Shown: positions 1 to 9,475, counted from the stretch's first letter. The stretch is DNA of 64,000 nt from Methyloversatilis sp. (GCF_030698125.1 NZ_JAUYNV010000004.1:62001-126000); one strand, 5' to 3'. Numbers and translations: made by a program. Notes: generated by a model from the sequence alone, not told the origin.

Positions 1-420
1 ATCGACGTGAAGTACCACATGCTGGTCGACGGTGCGGCACCGCCCGATACCGCGGCCGATTACTACCAGTGGAGCGCGCTGCTGCGCTCGGTGTCGGCAT
101 TCGAGGTCTATCGCAAGGTCTACCGTGACCTGATCACGCCGGTCAAGGTCGCCGAACTGCTCATCCTGAACGACCAGATGCCGCGCTCGCTGCGCACCAG
201 CATGGTCGAAGTGTTCGAAAACCTGAATGCGCTGTCGAACTACCGTTCGAGCGAAACCGAAAGGCGAGCCGGCGAACTGCAGGCCAGCCTGAAGTTCGGC
301 CGCATCGAGGATGTGTTCGCGCGTGGCCTGCACGAATACCTGACGCAGTTCATCGTGCGTGTCATCGATCTGGGCAACCGGGTGTCCGAAGACTTCCTGG
401 TGCCGATGTCGTCAAGTTGA
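1..420 (+). CDS. Alpha-E domain protein (DUF403), C-terminal part
   Basis: This is the last 139 codons of a gene that begins before the window; the frame is open from base 1. The helical, charged sequence with YYQWSALLRS, a run on RDLITPVKVAELLILNDQMPRS and a final RVSEDFLVP matches the end of alpha-E proteins as I know them. These are all-helical proteins of unknown activity that are usually encoded with a circularly permuted ATP-grasp protein, a transglutaminase and Anbu peptidase. A transglutaminase and Anbu do follow here, which supports the call. The ATP-grasp gene would be expected just left of the window. The family is recognised from motif and context only. Confidence 0.85.
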   Translation: MDVKYHMLVDGAAPPDTAADYYQWSALLRSVSAFEVYRKVYRDLITPVKVAELLILNDQMPRSLRTSMVEVFENLNALSNYRSSETERRAGELQASLKFGRIEDVFARGLHEYLTQFIVRVIDLGNRVSEDFLVPMSSS

Positions 421-433
421 TCACCCCTCGGGG

Positions 434-540
434 GGGCGGGCCGGCGACGAATTGACTGCCCCCTGGGCCGTCCTGCGTCCGTCCCGCCCGCGAGGGGGGG
501 GCAAGTCGTCTTGGGGCGGCCCGGCGACGACTTGTCTGCC
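434..540 (+). repeat. Imperfect 27-bp direct repeat with an internal hairpin
   Basis: The gap between the alpha-E and transglutaminase genes contains two near-identical 27-bp copies, 434-460 and 514-540, with an 80-bp period and three mismatches. CAAGTCGTC (502-510) and GACGACTTG (526-534) also form a perfect 9-bp inverted repeat. It may be a local duplication or an RNA processing or attenuation structure inside the operon. No function can be assigned. Confidence 0.55.
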
Positions 541-559
541 GAAATCAGAGGAGATAACC

Positions 560-1372
560 ATGCTGCTCGACATCCGCCACGAAACCACGCTGCGCTACAC
601 GCGGCCGGTGCAGTACAGCATCCAGCAACTGCGACTGACGCCGCGCGAAGATTCGACCCAGCGGGCGCTGGCCTGGAAGGTTCAGGCGCCGGGCAACGCA
701 CGCCGCTCGATCGATGCGCATGGCAATGTCGGCCACCTGCTGACGCTTGACCGCCCGCACAGCGAGTTGTCCATCCTGGTCAGCGGTACGGTTCGCATGA
801 CCGACGCTGCGGCGTGGATGCCGCGTGATGCGGGCACGCTGTCGCCGCTGTCCTATCTGGCGACCAGCCGTCTGACGGAAAGCGACGAGCAGGCACATGC
901 GATGGCGGCCACCCATCTTCGCGCCCGACGCGACACCGTGGGCGAACTGCTCGATCTGAGCGGCGCGGTCTGCGGCGCGGTACGTCACCAGCCTGAATGC
1001 GTACCGCCGGCCGGTGCCGCCAGTGCATTCGAAGCCGGGCGCGGCTGCGGCGCCGACATCGCGCACGCTTTCATCGCATGCTGCCGTGCCGCCGGGCTGC
1101 CGGCGCGTTTCGTCAGCGGCTATCTGGTCGACGCGGCAGGAGAATGGGCTGCGCCGCACACCTGGGTCGACGTCTGGCTGGCCAGCGGCCCCGCCGCCGG
1201 CGGCGAAGCAGGCTGGGTCAGCGTCGATGTTCTGGAACGATCGCTGGCCGGGCAGGGCTACTGCAGGCTGGCCGTCGGTCGCGATCATCTCGATGCCTGC
1301 CCGGTGCGTCTGAGCGACACGGCTGACCATGCCGTGATGACGGTGACGCGGGTGTCTGTGCACCGCCACTGA
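560..1372 (+). CDS. Transglutaminase family protein of the Anbu cluster
   Basis: A 270-residue protein with an N-terminal beta domain (LLDIRHETTLRYTRPVQ) followed by a transglutaminase-like papain-fold domain. A full catalytic set is visible: C163 in GRGCGADIAHAF, H200 in APHTWVDVW and D223 in WVSVDV. Related proteins are cysteine peptidases or amidases acting on peptide or amide bonds; the substrate here is unknown. The ATG at 560 is preceded by an AGAGGAG ribosome site at 547-553. A longer frame with a start at 359 would overlap the previous gene and has no family support. Being next to alpha-E and Anbu genes suggests a shared peptide-tagging or processing role, which is inference. Confidence 0.88.
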   Translation: MLLDIRHETTLRYTRPVQYSIQQLRLTPREDSTQRALAWKVQAPGNARRSIDAHGNVGHLLTLDRPHSELSILVSGTVRMTDAAAWMPRDAGTLSPLSYLATSRLTESDEQAHAMAATHLRARRDTVGELLDLSGAVCGAVRHQPECVPPAGAASAFEAGRGCGADIAHAFIACCRAAGLPARFVSGYLVDAAGEWAAPHTWVDVWLASGPAAGGEAGWVSVDVLERSLAGQGYCRLAVGRDHLDACPVRLSDTADHAVMTVTRVSVHRH

Positions 1373-1484
1373 ACGGTCGGCCTTTCCGGATGGGCTCGCC
1401 CGGCTGTGGCTTTTCTGGCCGCACCGCGCACAGGCCCGCCGACACGGATAACATTCCTTTCCCACACCTGCCGGAACTTCTGCC

Positions 1485-2216
1485 ATGACTTACTGCGTGG
1501 GCATGCTGCTCGACGCCGGGCTGGTCTGCCTGTCCGATTCCCGTACCAATGCGGGGGTCGATCACATCAATACCTTCCGCAAGATGAATGTGTTCGAGCG
1601 GACGGGCGAACGCGTGCTCGTGCTGATGAGCGCCGGCAATCTCGCGGTCACGCAGACGCTGGTGAGCCTGTTGCGCGAGCGCCTGACCACCGACGGCCCG
1701 AACCTGCACACTGTGGCGAACCTGTTCGAAGCGGCCCGCCATGTCGGCGACTGCCTGCGCGAGGTGTATGCGCGCGACGCCGATGCGCTGCAGGAATTCG
1801 GCATCGAATTCAACGCGTCCTTCATCCTCGGCGGTCAGATACTGGGTGAGGTGCCGCGGCTGTTCCAGATCTACTCGGCCGGCAATTTCATCGAGGCGAC
1901 ACGCGACACGCCTTACTTCCAGATCGGTGAGGCAAAGTACGGCAAGCCCATCATCGACCGCGTCATCCGCCCGGAAACCTTGCTCGACGATGCGGCCAAG
2001 TGCGCGCTGATCTCGATGGATTCGACCATACGGTCCAACCTGTCGGTCGGACTGCCGCTCGACCTGCTGGTGCTGCGCCGCGACGGACTCAAGGTGTGCT
2101 CAAGCCTGCGCATCGACAGCGATAACGCCTACTTCGAAATGATCCGCAGCCGCTGGGGCGAAAGCCTGCGCGAGGCCTTCCACGCGCTGCCCTCGCCGGA
2201 CTGGATACCGGGCTGA
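1485..2216 (+). CDS. Anbu-type proteasome-like peptidase
   Basis: A 243-residue Ntn-hydrolase. The N-terminus MTYCVGMLLDAGLVCLSDSR places a threonine directly after the initiator Met, so Met removal would expose a catalytic Thr as in proteasome beta subunits. D18 in LSDSRTNAG and K33 in FRKMNVF are the likely partner residues, and LMSAGNLAVTQ resembles the proteasome SAG loop. The start is typical of Anbu, the bacterial ancestral beta-subunit homologue, and the neighbouring alpha-E and transglutaminase genes are the known Anbu context. It probably assembles into a cytoplasmic oligomer. Physiological substrates of this family are not established. No strong ribosome site precedes the ATG. Confidence 0.9.
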   Translation: MTYCVGMLLDAGLVCLSDSRTNAGVDHINTFRKMNVFERTGERVLVLMSAGNLAVTQTLVSLLRERLTTDGPNLHTVANLFEAARHVGDCLREVYARDADALQEFGIEFNASFILGGQILGEVPRLFQIYSAGNFIEATRDTPYFQIGEAKYGKPIIDRVIRPETLLDDAAKCALISMDSTIRSNLSVGLPLDLLVLRRDGLKVCSSLRIDSDNAYFEMIRSRWGESLREAFHALPSPDWIPG

Positions 2217-2308
2217 TACGCTCGGGCCCGGTGCGCTGCGCTGAATCGTGCGTTGCGCGGAACGGGGCGTTGTCCTTCCGGGCATTTCTGCCGGCCCGCC
2301 CGTAAAGC

Positions 2309-2335
2309 TAAAGGTTCCCGCAAGGCCGTCGTTAA
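2309..2335 (+). promoter_or_regulatory. Candidate sigma-28 (FliA) promoter before pelA
   Basis: TAAA at 2309-2312, a 15-bp spacer, then GTCGTTAA at 2328-2335. The flagellar sigma factor consensus is TAAA-N15-GCCGATAA, so the -35 core and spacing are exact and six of eight -10 bases match. It lies about 30 bp before the first ATG of pelA and about 100 bp before the signal-peptide start. If real, it would tie Pel polysaccharide production to the flagellar regulon. This is a sequence match only. Confidence 0.45.
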
Positions 2336-2366
2336 TCGGGATTCCAACCACGAACCTGTCCGGAGC

Positions 2367-5240
2367 ATGTCCGCTCAAGCCGACTGGCACTGCGCACGCG
2401 CAACCGATGTGTGCGTTACACCGCATACCCTTGTGCCACGGGGGTTGCGAGGTGTTCTGTACTTCCTGCTGTGTCTGAGCGCTGCAAGCTTCGCATGCGT
2501 GGCTGCAGCGCGCGCAGCTGATCTGCCGTCCATCGCTTTGCACTATGGCAAGCAGGCGCCGCTGGCTTCGCTGAAGGCGTTCGACATTGCGGTAGTCGAA
2601 CCCGACCACGGGTTCGATCCGGCCGCCTACCGTGCCGGCAAGGCAGGCGGTACCGGCGGTGAACTGTTCGCCTATGTCAGCGTCGGCGAAGTGCATCCGT
2701 CGCGCGGCTACGCCTCGCGCATTCCTGCAGCGTGGCGCATCGGCAGCAACACCGACTGGCAGTCCATCGTGATCGATCAGGCGCAGCCGGACTGGCCGGC
2801 CTTCTTCGCCGAACAGGTCATCGCACCGCTGTGGACGCGCGGCTACCGCGGCTTCTTTCTCGATACGCTCGATTCCTACCACCTGGTGAAGAACGCAGAC
2901 GTTGCGGCACAGCAGGCCGGTCTGGTGGCGGTCATCCGCCTGATGCGAACGCGCTTTCCGGGCATCCGCCTCATCATGAACCGCGGCTTCGAAGTGCTGC
3001 CCGCGCTGCAGGGCGAGGTGTTTGCCGTGGCCGCCGAGTCGCTCTACCGCGGCTGGGACGCGAAGAAGAAACGCTATGTCGAGGTGTCGCAGGCGGATCG
3101 CGACTGGCTGCTTGGCCAACTCGTGGCGGCACGCGAGCAGCACGGCGCCGCAGTGCTGGCGATCGACTACGTGGCGCCGACAGACCGCGCGCTGGCGCGC
3201 GACACGGCCAAACGTATCCTGTCGCACGGCATCGTGCCCTATGTCACCGATGCGGCGCTCGAAACCACCGGCGTCGGCCTGATCGAAGTGCTGCCGCGCA
3301 AGGTGATGTTCCTCTACAACAGCCGTGAGTCGTCGCGCATCAACGCGTCGAGTGCGCATCGCTATGCTGAAATGCCGGTCAATCATCTGGGTTATGTGGC
3401 CGAGTATGTCGACGTCAATGGCAGCCTGCCGGACGTGGTGTCCGCCGGCGACTACGCCGGCGTCGTCGCCTGGTTCGATGGTTACGTTGCGCCGGATCGG
3501 ACCGGCGCGCTGTCGAACTGGCTGGCCGCGCGCATCGCCGAAGGTACGCGGGTTGCGGTATTCGGCAGTTTCGGCTTCCAGCCAGCCGGCAGCTTCGTCC
3601 GCGCCGCGGGGCTCGAAGACGCCGGGCCGCCGAAAGGCGCGCTGAAGGTTGTCACCAGCGATGCGCTGATCGGCTACGAATCACCGGCACTTCCGGAGCG
3701 TCGGGGCGTCGAGGCGATACGGGTGTCGGCGCCCGGCGCACGGGCGCTGCTGCGCCTGTCGGACGCCAACGGCACGCACTACGACGCGGCGGCCTTCACC
3801 GCCTGGGGTGGCTATGTGCTGAACCCGTTCGTCGTGCGCGTGCTGCCGGGCGAGGACGAACAGTCGCGCTGGATCGTCGAACCTTTCGCCTTCATCCGTC
3901 AGGCGCTGGCGCTGCCCGCGCTGCCGGTCGCCGACACCACGACCGCGACCGGCCGCCGCATGTTCTTCGCCCACATCGACGGCGATGGCTTTCCGTCGCG
4001 TGCCGAAATGCCGGGCCGCCGTCTGGCCGCCGAAGTGCTGCTCGACGATGTGCTCAAGCGCTACGCGGTGCCGCATGCGATGTCCGTGATCGAGGTCGAA
4101 ACCAGCCCTCAGGGCGCGTATCCGAAAGAGTCGCCGCTGATGGAAGAGGTGGCGCGCCGCATGTTCGCGTTGCCGCACGTCGAAATCGCGTCGCACAGCT
4201 ACACGCACCCGTTCTTCTGGGACAGCGTGGAACGCGGCGAAGTGCGCGAGTCACTGCAGGGCTATTCACTGGCACCCAAGGGCTATGTGCCGAGCCTGCA
4301 GCGCGAAATACTGGGTTCGAGCGAATACATCCGCAGTCGTCTGGCACCGCCCGGCAAACCGGTCGGACTGATGTTGTGGACCGGCGATGCGTCGCCGACC
4401 GAAGCGGCGCTGGACATCGTCGACGCGGCAGGCATGGTGCAGATGAATGGCGGCTACACGGTGGCCACCCGCAACTACGCCAGTCTTGCCGCGGTGTCCG
4501 CGCTGGGGTCGTGGCAGGGCCGGCGCTTCCATGTGCATGCGCCGATCATGAACGAGAACGTCTATACGAACTTGTGGACCGGCCCGTTCTACGGCTTCCA
4601 GCGCGTCATCGAAACCTTCGACTACACCGGCGCGCCGCGCCGCCTGAAGCCGATCAACATCTACTACCACACGTATTCGGCCAGCAAGCGTGCGGCGCTC
4701 GACGCGCTGCACAAGGTGTACCGCCATGCGCTGGCGCAGGACGTTCACCCGGTCTTTCCGAGCGAGTACGTGCGCATCGCGATGAACTTCAACGATCTGG
4801 TGCTGGCGCGCTCGCTGGATGGCCAACGCTACCTGGTGCGCAATGCGCCGCATCTGCGCACGCTGCGCCTGCCGCCCGAACTGGGTTATCCGGATCTCGC
4901 CGCAGCGTCCGGTGTGGCCGGTTTCAACGCCGGGCCGGAAGGCCGCTATCTGCATCTGGCCGCCGAAGAGGCGAGCTTCGGCCTGCTGCCGACGGCGCCG
5001 GCGGCACCCGCGCTGTCGAGCAGCAACGGGCGCATCGCCGCCATGACGCGCGACGGCGACCGGCTGGTGCTGGACCTGCGGGCCCACGTACCGCTTGAAT
5101 TCGTGCTCGCGAACATCGACCATTGCACCGCCAGCGCGGATGGCAAGGCGCTCAAGCCCTACCGCCGCGACGCAGCACTTTCACACTTCAGACTGACCGC
5201 GCATGCTGCGACGATCGAATTACGCTGCCGCCTCGCTTGA
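2367..5240 (+). CDS. pelA: PelA, Pel polysaccharide hydrolase and deacetylase
   Basis: Periplasmic bifunctional enzyme of Pel exopolysaccharide export, 957 residues from the ATG at 2367, close to the roughly 950 of Pseudomonas PelA. After the signal peptide (VLYFLLCLSAASFACVAAARA) comes a TIM-barrel glycoside hydrolase domain (YVSVGEVHPSRG, MNRGFEVLP). A middle domain follows, then a polysaccharide deacetylase domain with the metal motif HIDGDGF (D538, D540) and SHSYTHP (H610, H614), matching the Pseudomonas catalytic residues in order and spacing. Start choice is uncertain: the ATG leaves a long tail before the signal peptide, and GTG at 2433 or TTG at 2445 would give a standard one. The gene overlaps pelB by 38 bp. 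Confidence 0.95.
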   Translation: MSAQADWHCARATDVCVTPHTLVPRGLRGVLYFLLCLSAASFACVAAARAADLPSIALHYGKQAPLASLKAFDIAVVEPDHGFDPAAYRAGKAGGTGGELFAYVSVGEVHPSRGYASRIPAAWRIGSNTDWQSIVIDQAQPDWPAFFAEQVIAPLWTRGYRGFFLDTLDSYHLVKNADVAAQQAGLVAVIRLMRTRFPGIRLIMNRGFEVLPALQGEVFAVAAESLYRGWDAKKKRYVEVSQADRDWLLGQLVAAREQHGAAVLAIDYVAPTDRALARDTAKRILSHGIVPYVTDAALETTGVGLIEVLPRKVMFLYNSRESSRINASSAHRYAEMPVNHLGYVAEYVDVNGSLPDVVSAGDYAGVVAWFDGYVAPDRTGALSNWLAARIAEGTRVAVFGSFGFQPAGSFVRAAGLEDAGPPKGALKVVTSDALIGYESPALPERRGVEAIRVSAPGARALLRLSDANGTHYDAAAFTAWGGYVLNPFVVRVLPGEDEQSRWIVEPFAFIRQALALPALPVADTTTATGRRMFFAHIDGDGFPSRAEMPGRRLAAEVLLDDVLKRYAVPHAMSVIEVETSPQGAYPKESPLMEEVARRMFALPHVEIASHSYTHPFFWDSVERGEVRESLQGYSLAPKGYVPSLQREILGSSEYIRSRLAPPGKPVGLMLWTGDASPTEAALDIVDAAGMVQMNGGYTVATRNYASLAAVSALGSWQGRRFHVHAPIMNENVYTNLWTGPFYGFQRVIETFDYTGAPRRLKPINIYYHTYSASKRAALDALHKVYRHALAQDVHPVFPSEYVRIAMNFNDLVLARSLDGQRYLVRNAPHLRTLRLPPELGYPDLAAASGVAGFNAGPEGRYLHLAAEEASFGLLPTAPAAPALSSSNGRIAAMTRDGDRLVLDLRAHVPLEFVLANIDHCTASADGKALKPYRRDAALSHFRLTAHAATIELRCRLA

Positions 5241-8200
5241 GCGGCCGCGGCTGGTCGCGCCGCATGTGCTGCTGGGCATCGCGCTGCTGGTGGCGCTGCT
5301 GCTGGTCGTGCTCTATCCGTATCGCGAGCTGGTGCAATACACGCTGAATGCGACCCGCGGCGACACGCTGACGATCGCCTATCTGCGCAATCTGCTGCGC
5401 ACCGATCCGGACAATCCAGAATTGCGCCTGGCGCTGGTGCGACAGGCGCTGGCACGGCGCGACTACGACGGTGCGCGCCTCGCGCTCGCGCCCCTGCTGT
5501 CCGCTACGCCAGCCGGCGCTGCTGGCACCGAAGCGCGCTGGGTCGAATGGACGGTGTTCGAAAGCGAACTGCTGGCCAGCCTGCCCGGATCTGCACGGCG
5601 CGCCGAACTCGAGGCGACCTTGCCCGAAAAGTTGCGCCGCACCGTGCTGATCGATGGCCTGACCGACCAGAACCGCATGGCGCTGGTCGAACGTGCGCTG
5701 TCCTGGGGGCAGGCGGTGCTGGCGCTGGAATTGCTGTCGGGCTTCACGCGCGAAGGTGTGCGGCCCGACGCGCGCATCTATCGCGAGGCGGCGAAGGAAT
5801 TGCTGGGTCATGGCGAATACCAGAACGCCGCGAAAATCCTGCTGCTGCTGCGTGCCGCCGAACCTGATCCCGCCAGCCGCCGCCAGCTCTACCTGCAGGC
5901 CATCCGCATACTGCAGTCGGGCAATCTGCTGGCGCTGGCGCTCGAAACGGCCGAACGCGAACTGGGCGAACTGTCGGGCGACACCGAAGTGCTGTACTAC
6001 CTGGTCACGCTGGCGCGCGCCGCCAACCGTCCCGACGCGGCAGCGCGCTTTGCGCGCTCCATGCTGAAGCTGTCGCTGCAGCAGCAATTGCGCCGCATGC
6101 TGCTGGCGCAGTCGGGTTTCGACGCGCGGCCCTGGCGGGTGGCGACGAATGGCGCGCCCGAGCTGCCGTTCGACGACCGCATCTACACGCTCGGTTTCGA
6201 GGCCTTCCTCGGCAACCGCCAGCTCGACGACGCGCAGCGCGTCGCCGCATCGGCGGTGCGCCAGGCGCCCGACAGCATGATCTGGCGCGAGCGCCTGGCC
6301 ACGTCGTCCGAGTGGTCCGGCAAGCCGCAGGAAGGGCTGGATCAGTGGCTGGTCATCGCCCGGCGCACCGGCCGCGAAGACGCGTGGGACGCAGTGCTGA
6401 GGCTGGCGCCCGGCCTGCTCGACGACGAGGCGCTGCTGGCCGGCCTGCGCCACCGCATTGCGCGCCAGCCCGGCGACAGCCGCCTGCTGAGCGCCATCAT
6501 CGCCACCTATGAACGGCTCGGCAAACCGCGCGAGGGCATCGAATTCCTGCAGGGCGTGGGCGGTGCGAACCCGCCACTGCCGGTACTGGTTGCGCTGGCC
6601 GATCTGGCCGAGCGCGCAGCCGACATCGATCTCGCACTGGCCACGCTGGCGCGCATCGATGCCACCGCCACGCCGGACGTGCGTCGCACATCGCGCCGCG
6701 CGGGCCTGCTGATCTCACGCAATCGCTTCGATGAGGCCATGGCGGCGCTCGAAGCAGTCCGCCCGGCGGCCACCGACGCCGACCGTGATTACTGGCGACT
6801 GTATTCGTCGCTGGCACAGCTACTGCAGGACGACGACCGGGCGCGCGATGCGCTGGCCCGCATCACGCGCTTCGACGATGTCGAGGTGTCCGAACTGCAG
6901 GATCTGGTCGAACTGCTGCTGGATGTCGCACCGCTGCAGGCGGCGCGCGAAGCCGAGCGCGGCTGGCGCCTCCATGGCGATCGCGTGTGGCTGATGCGTA
7001 CGCTGGATCTGTATGTGTTCACCGGCCGGCCGCAGGACATCGGCCGCATCATCGGTGAGCTGTCGGACGCCCAGCGGCGCGATGCGGAACGCCTTCCGCT
7101 GTTCCTGCAGATCCGTGCGCGCTGGCATCAGGCCGCGGGCCGCAAGGCGCAGGCGCTGGACGATTTCAGCGCCGCGCTGGCCATCGACCCGGGCTCGGTC
7201 GACGTGCGCTCGGCGCTGCTGTGGCTGTTCATCGACGGCAACGACACGCTGGCGCTGCGCGAACTGCTGGCGCGCCACGAACAGGCGTGGGCGCGCGAAC
7301 CGCTGCTGCATGACGCGCTGGCTGCGTCCTGGCAGGCGTTGTCGCGCCCGCAGACTGCGCTCGAACGCTATCTGCTGCCGCGCATCGGCGCGCAGCGCGG
7401 CGACTTCCTGTGGATGATGAACGTTGCCGATGCACTGGAACAGAATCAGGAAACCGAGCGCGCCTGGCGGCTGCGCGAACAGCTGTGGCGCGCCGAACGG
7501 CCGAAGCTGCGCGTGCTGGCCGCCGACGACATCGCGCAGCTGCAGCGACTGGCGCGCGTGCGCCTGGCGCGCGCACAGCAGCCGGGTGACGCGTCGCATG
7601 CGCTGCTGCGCGAGGTGCTGCGGCTCGATCGAGCGCCCGATGGCGAATGGCTGCCCGCGGCGAAGGAACTGGCGCTGTCATGGTTCATCGATCATGGCGA
7701 GTACGAAGCGGTGCGCGGCTTTCTGTGGCACCAGTACGGTCGCGCGCTGAACCGTCCGCTGTGGGCCGACATCACGGCCGCGCTCGGTCAGGGCGACGTC
7801 GCGGCGGTCGGCGCGCTGCTCGAGCAGTGGGACGAACGCCTGCCGCGCTACGACCGCGTCAACAGCGCGCGTCTGGTCGGCGACGTGCGGCGTGCCCAGA
7901 CAGCCGCCTTCGAAACGATGGACGCACAGCGCGACGACGCGCCGCTGCACCTGCAACTGAGCGACGCGCTGCTCGATTACGCCGACCGCTTCGACCTCGA
8001 CATCGCACAGCGGGAACTGGCCGGCATCGACGAGCGCCAGCAGTCGGCCACGCTCGACATCGGTGTCGCGCCCGACCTGCGGTTCAGCGTCGAATTCGGC
8101 TCGATCACGCGCGGTCGCGGTGACAACGTCGATTTTTCGGCAGTGCCCGACGAACGCGAATACCTGCTCGGCCGGCTGGCCTGGGTGCACGATGATGGCG

Positions 8201-8916
8201 TGACCCGCATCACCGTCGGCCAGCGCGACGGCTTCGAAACGATTCATCCGTTCGCCATCGAGCGCGAGCAGCGCATCGACCGGCGCCTGTCCGGATCGCT
8301 GGGCATCGGCCTGAACATGCCGGCCACCGAAAACCTCGGCCTGCGCGTCGCCGGCATGCGCGACCAGGTCGAACTGCGCGGCACCTATCGCGTGTCGCGC
8401 TACGACCGCATCGGTCTGCAGCTGTCGCGCTACCGCTACCAGGCGCAGAACGATCTCGACATCGGCCGCGGCCGGCTGTGGCAGGCGGAATACGTGCACT
8501 CGATCCGCACCGAACTGCCCGACCTTGAAGTCAGTGCCTATGTGGCGGGCTACCGCTTCAATCCGTCCGACATTGATCTTGCCGATGCGCGTGCCGTAGA
8601 TCTCAAGAACCGGCTGTTCTTCGCCAGTGCCGCCGACGCCACCGCGCTGCGGCCGCAAAGTTTCAACCTGCACGGCGTGCGCCTGACCCACAACGTGCGG
8701 CTGGTGCGCGACTACACCAAGGCGCTGCGGCCCTTCGGCTCGGTCGGCGTGCTCAACAACAGCGTGTCGGGTGCCGGTTACGACGTGGCATTCGGGCTGG
8801 CCGGCAGCGTGCTCGGCACCGATCATTTTTCGCTGTCCTGGCGACAGAACAAGGGCGGTGGCGGGCTGTTCGCGCGCACCACCGAATTTGCGCTTCACTA
8901 CCGGCTGTTCTTCTGA
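5203..8916 (+). CDS. pelB: PelB, TPR scaffold and outer-membrane porin for Pel export
   Basis: A 1,237-residue protein, similar in size to Pseudomonas PelB (about 1,190). It has a short cytoplasmic N-terminus, one membrane segment at about residues 20-42 (ALLVALLLVVLYPY) and a long helical part of many TPR-like repeats. The C-terminal part, from about residue 930, looks like a beta-barrel and ends in HYRLFF with a terminal Phe typical of outer-membrane proteins. In the family the TPR region holds and stimulates PelA while the barrel exports the polymer. The start lies inside the end of pelA, indicating translational coupling; pelC follows after 31 bp. Confidence 0.93.
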   Translation: MLRRSNYAAASLERPRLVAPHVLLGIALLVALLLVVLYPYRELVQYTLNATRGDTLTIAYLRNLLRTDPDNPELRLALVRQALARRDYDGARLALAPLLSATPAGAAGTEARWVEWTVFESELLASLPGSARRAELEATLPEKLRRTVLIDGLTDQNRMALVERALSWGQAVLALELLSGFTREGVRPDARIYREAAKELLGHGEYQNAAKILLLLRAAEPDPASRRQLYLQAIRILQSGNLLALALETAERELGELSGDTEVLYYLVTLARAANRPDAAARFARSMLKLSLQQQLRRMLLAQSGFDARPWRVATNGAPELPFDDRIYTLGFEAFLGNRQLDDAQRVAASAVRQAPDSMIWRERLATSSEWSGKPQEGLDQWLVIARRTGREDAWDAVLRLAPGLLDDEALLAGLRHRIARQPGDSRLLSAIIATYERLGKPREGIEFLQGVGGANPPLPVLVALADLAERAADIDLALATLARIDATATPDVRRTSRRAGLLISRNRFDEAMAALEAVRPAATDADRDYWRLYSSLAQLLQDDDRARDALARITRFDDVEVSELQDLVELLLDVAPLQAAREAERGWRLHGDRVWLMRTLDLYVFTGRPQDIGRIIGELSDAQRRDAERLPLFLQIRARWHQAAGRKAQALDDFSAALAIDPGSVDVRSALLWLFIDGNDTLALRELLARHEQAWAREPLLHDALAASWQALSRPQTALERYLLPRIGAQRGDFLWMMNVADALEQNQETERAWRLREQLWRAERPKLRVLAADDIAQLQRLARVRLARAQQPGDASHALLREVLRLDRAPDGEWLPAAKELALSWFIDHGEYEAVRGFLWHQYGRALNRPLWADITAALGQGDVAAVGALLEQWDERLPRYDRVNSARLVGDVRRAQTAAFETMDAQRDDAPLHLQLSDALLDYADRFDLDIAQRELAGIDERQQSATLDIGVAPDLRFSVEFGSITRGRGDNVDFSAVPDEREYLLGRLAWVHDDGVTRITVGQRDGFETIHPFAIEREQRIDRRLSGSLGIGLNMPATENLGLRVAGMRDQVELRGTYRVSRYDRIGLQLSRYRYQAQNDLDIGRGRLWQAEYVHSIRTELPDLEVSAYVAGYRFNPSDIDLADARAVDLKNRLFFASAADATALRPQSFNLHGVRLTHNVRLVRDYTKALRPFGSVGVLNNSVSGAGYDVAFGLAGSVLGTDHFSLSWRQNKGGGGLFARTTEFALHYRLFF

Positions 8917-8947
8917 CGGCCGCCTTTCTAGAACAGGGAGATACACC

Positions 8948-9475
8948 ATGACCCGCCTGATCCATCGCACTCTCGGCCTGCTGGCCTGCGTCACGCTGCT
9001 TGGCGGCTGTGCCGTCATCGACCACTCGCCGCCGTCCGGCGCCGACAAGAGCGCCGCCTGGGTGGTGCTGCCGTTCGCCAACGCGACCGAAACGCCGTTC
9101 GCCGGCCAGCGCGCCGAAAGCGTCACCGAAGGGCTGTTGCGTTCGCTCGGCGTGGCCAACCTGAAGCGCTACCCGGTGAGCCTGCAGAACGACAACCTGT
9201 TCGAATCCGGCAAGCCGAAGGACGCCGACAAGGCGATGGACTGGGCGAAGGAGCAGGGCGCGCGCTACGCGGTCACCGGCACCGTCGACGAGTGGCGCTA
9301 CAAGGTCGGCGTCGATGGCGAACCGGCGGTGGGCGTGGCGCTGCAGATCGTCGAGATCGACGGCGGCAAGGTGGTGTGGAGCGGCGTCGGCGGCAAGAGC
9401 GGCTGGAGCCGCGAATCGCTGTCCGGCGTGGCGCAGGAACTGATCAAGTCGCTGCTCGTGCCGGCCCTGAAATAA
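8948..9475 (+). CDS. pelC: PelC, outer-membrane lipoprotein of Pel export
   Basis: A 175-residue lipoprotein. The signal MTRLIHRTLGLLACVTLLGG ends in a lipobox LLGGC, so acylation is expected on C21. In Pseudomonas, PelC forms a periplasmic ring on the inner face of the outer membrane around the PelB barrel and funnels Pel through it. The mature part has the expected small alpha/beta fold (WVVLPFANATETPF, YAVTGTVDEWRYKVG). The ATG has an AGGGAG ribosome site at 8935-8940. Its stop codon TAA is directly followed by the pelD ATG. A longer frame starting upstream would run into pelB and is rejected. Confidence 0.93.
   Translation: MTRLIHRTLGLLACVTLLGGCAVIDHSPPSGADKSAAWVVLPFANATETPFAGQRAESVTEGLLRSLGVANLKRYPVSLQNDNLFESGKPKDADKAMDWAKEQGARYAVTGTVDEWRYKVGVDGEPAVGVALQIVEIDGGKVVWSGVGGKSGWSRESLSGVAQELIKSLLVPALK

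Noticed and set aside
2385-2399. Possible second sigma-54 promoter in the pelA start region (TGGCACTGCGCACGC)
   Set aside because: The -24 part matches, but the -12 part keeps only GC, and it overlaps the likely coding start; one such match by chance is expected in GC-rich DNA.
5188-9159. Long minus-strand frames opposite pelB and pelC
   Set aside because: They lie fully opposite well-supported pel genes, have biased Arg/Gln/Ala content and show no domain.
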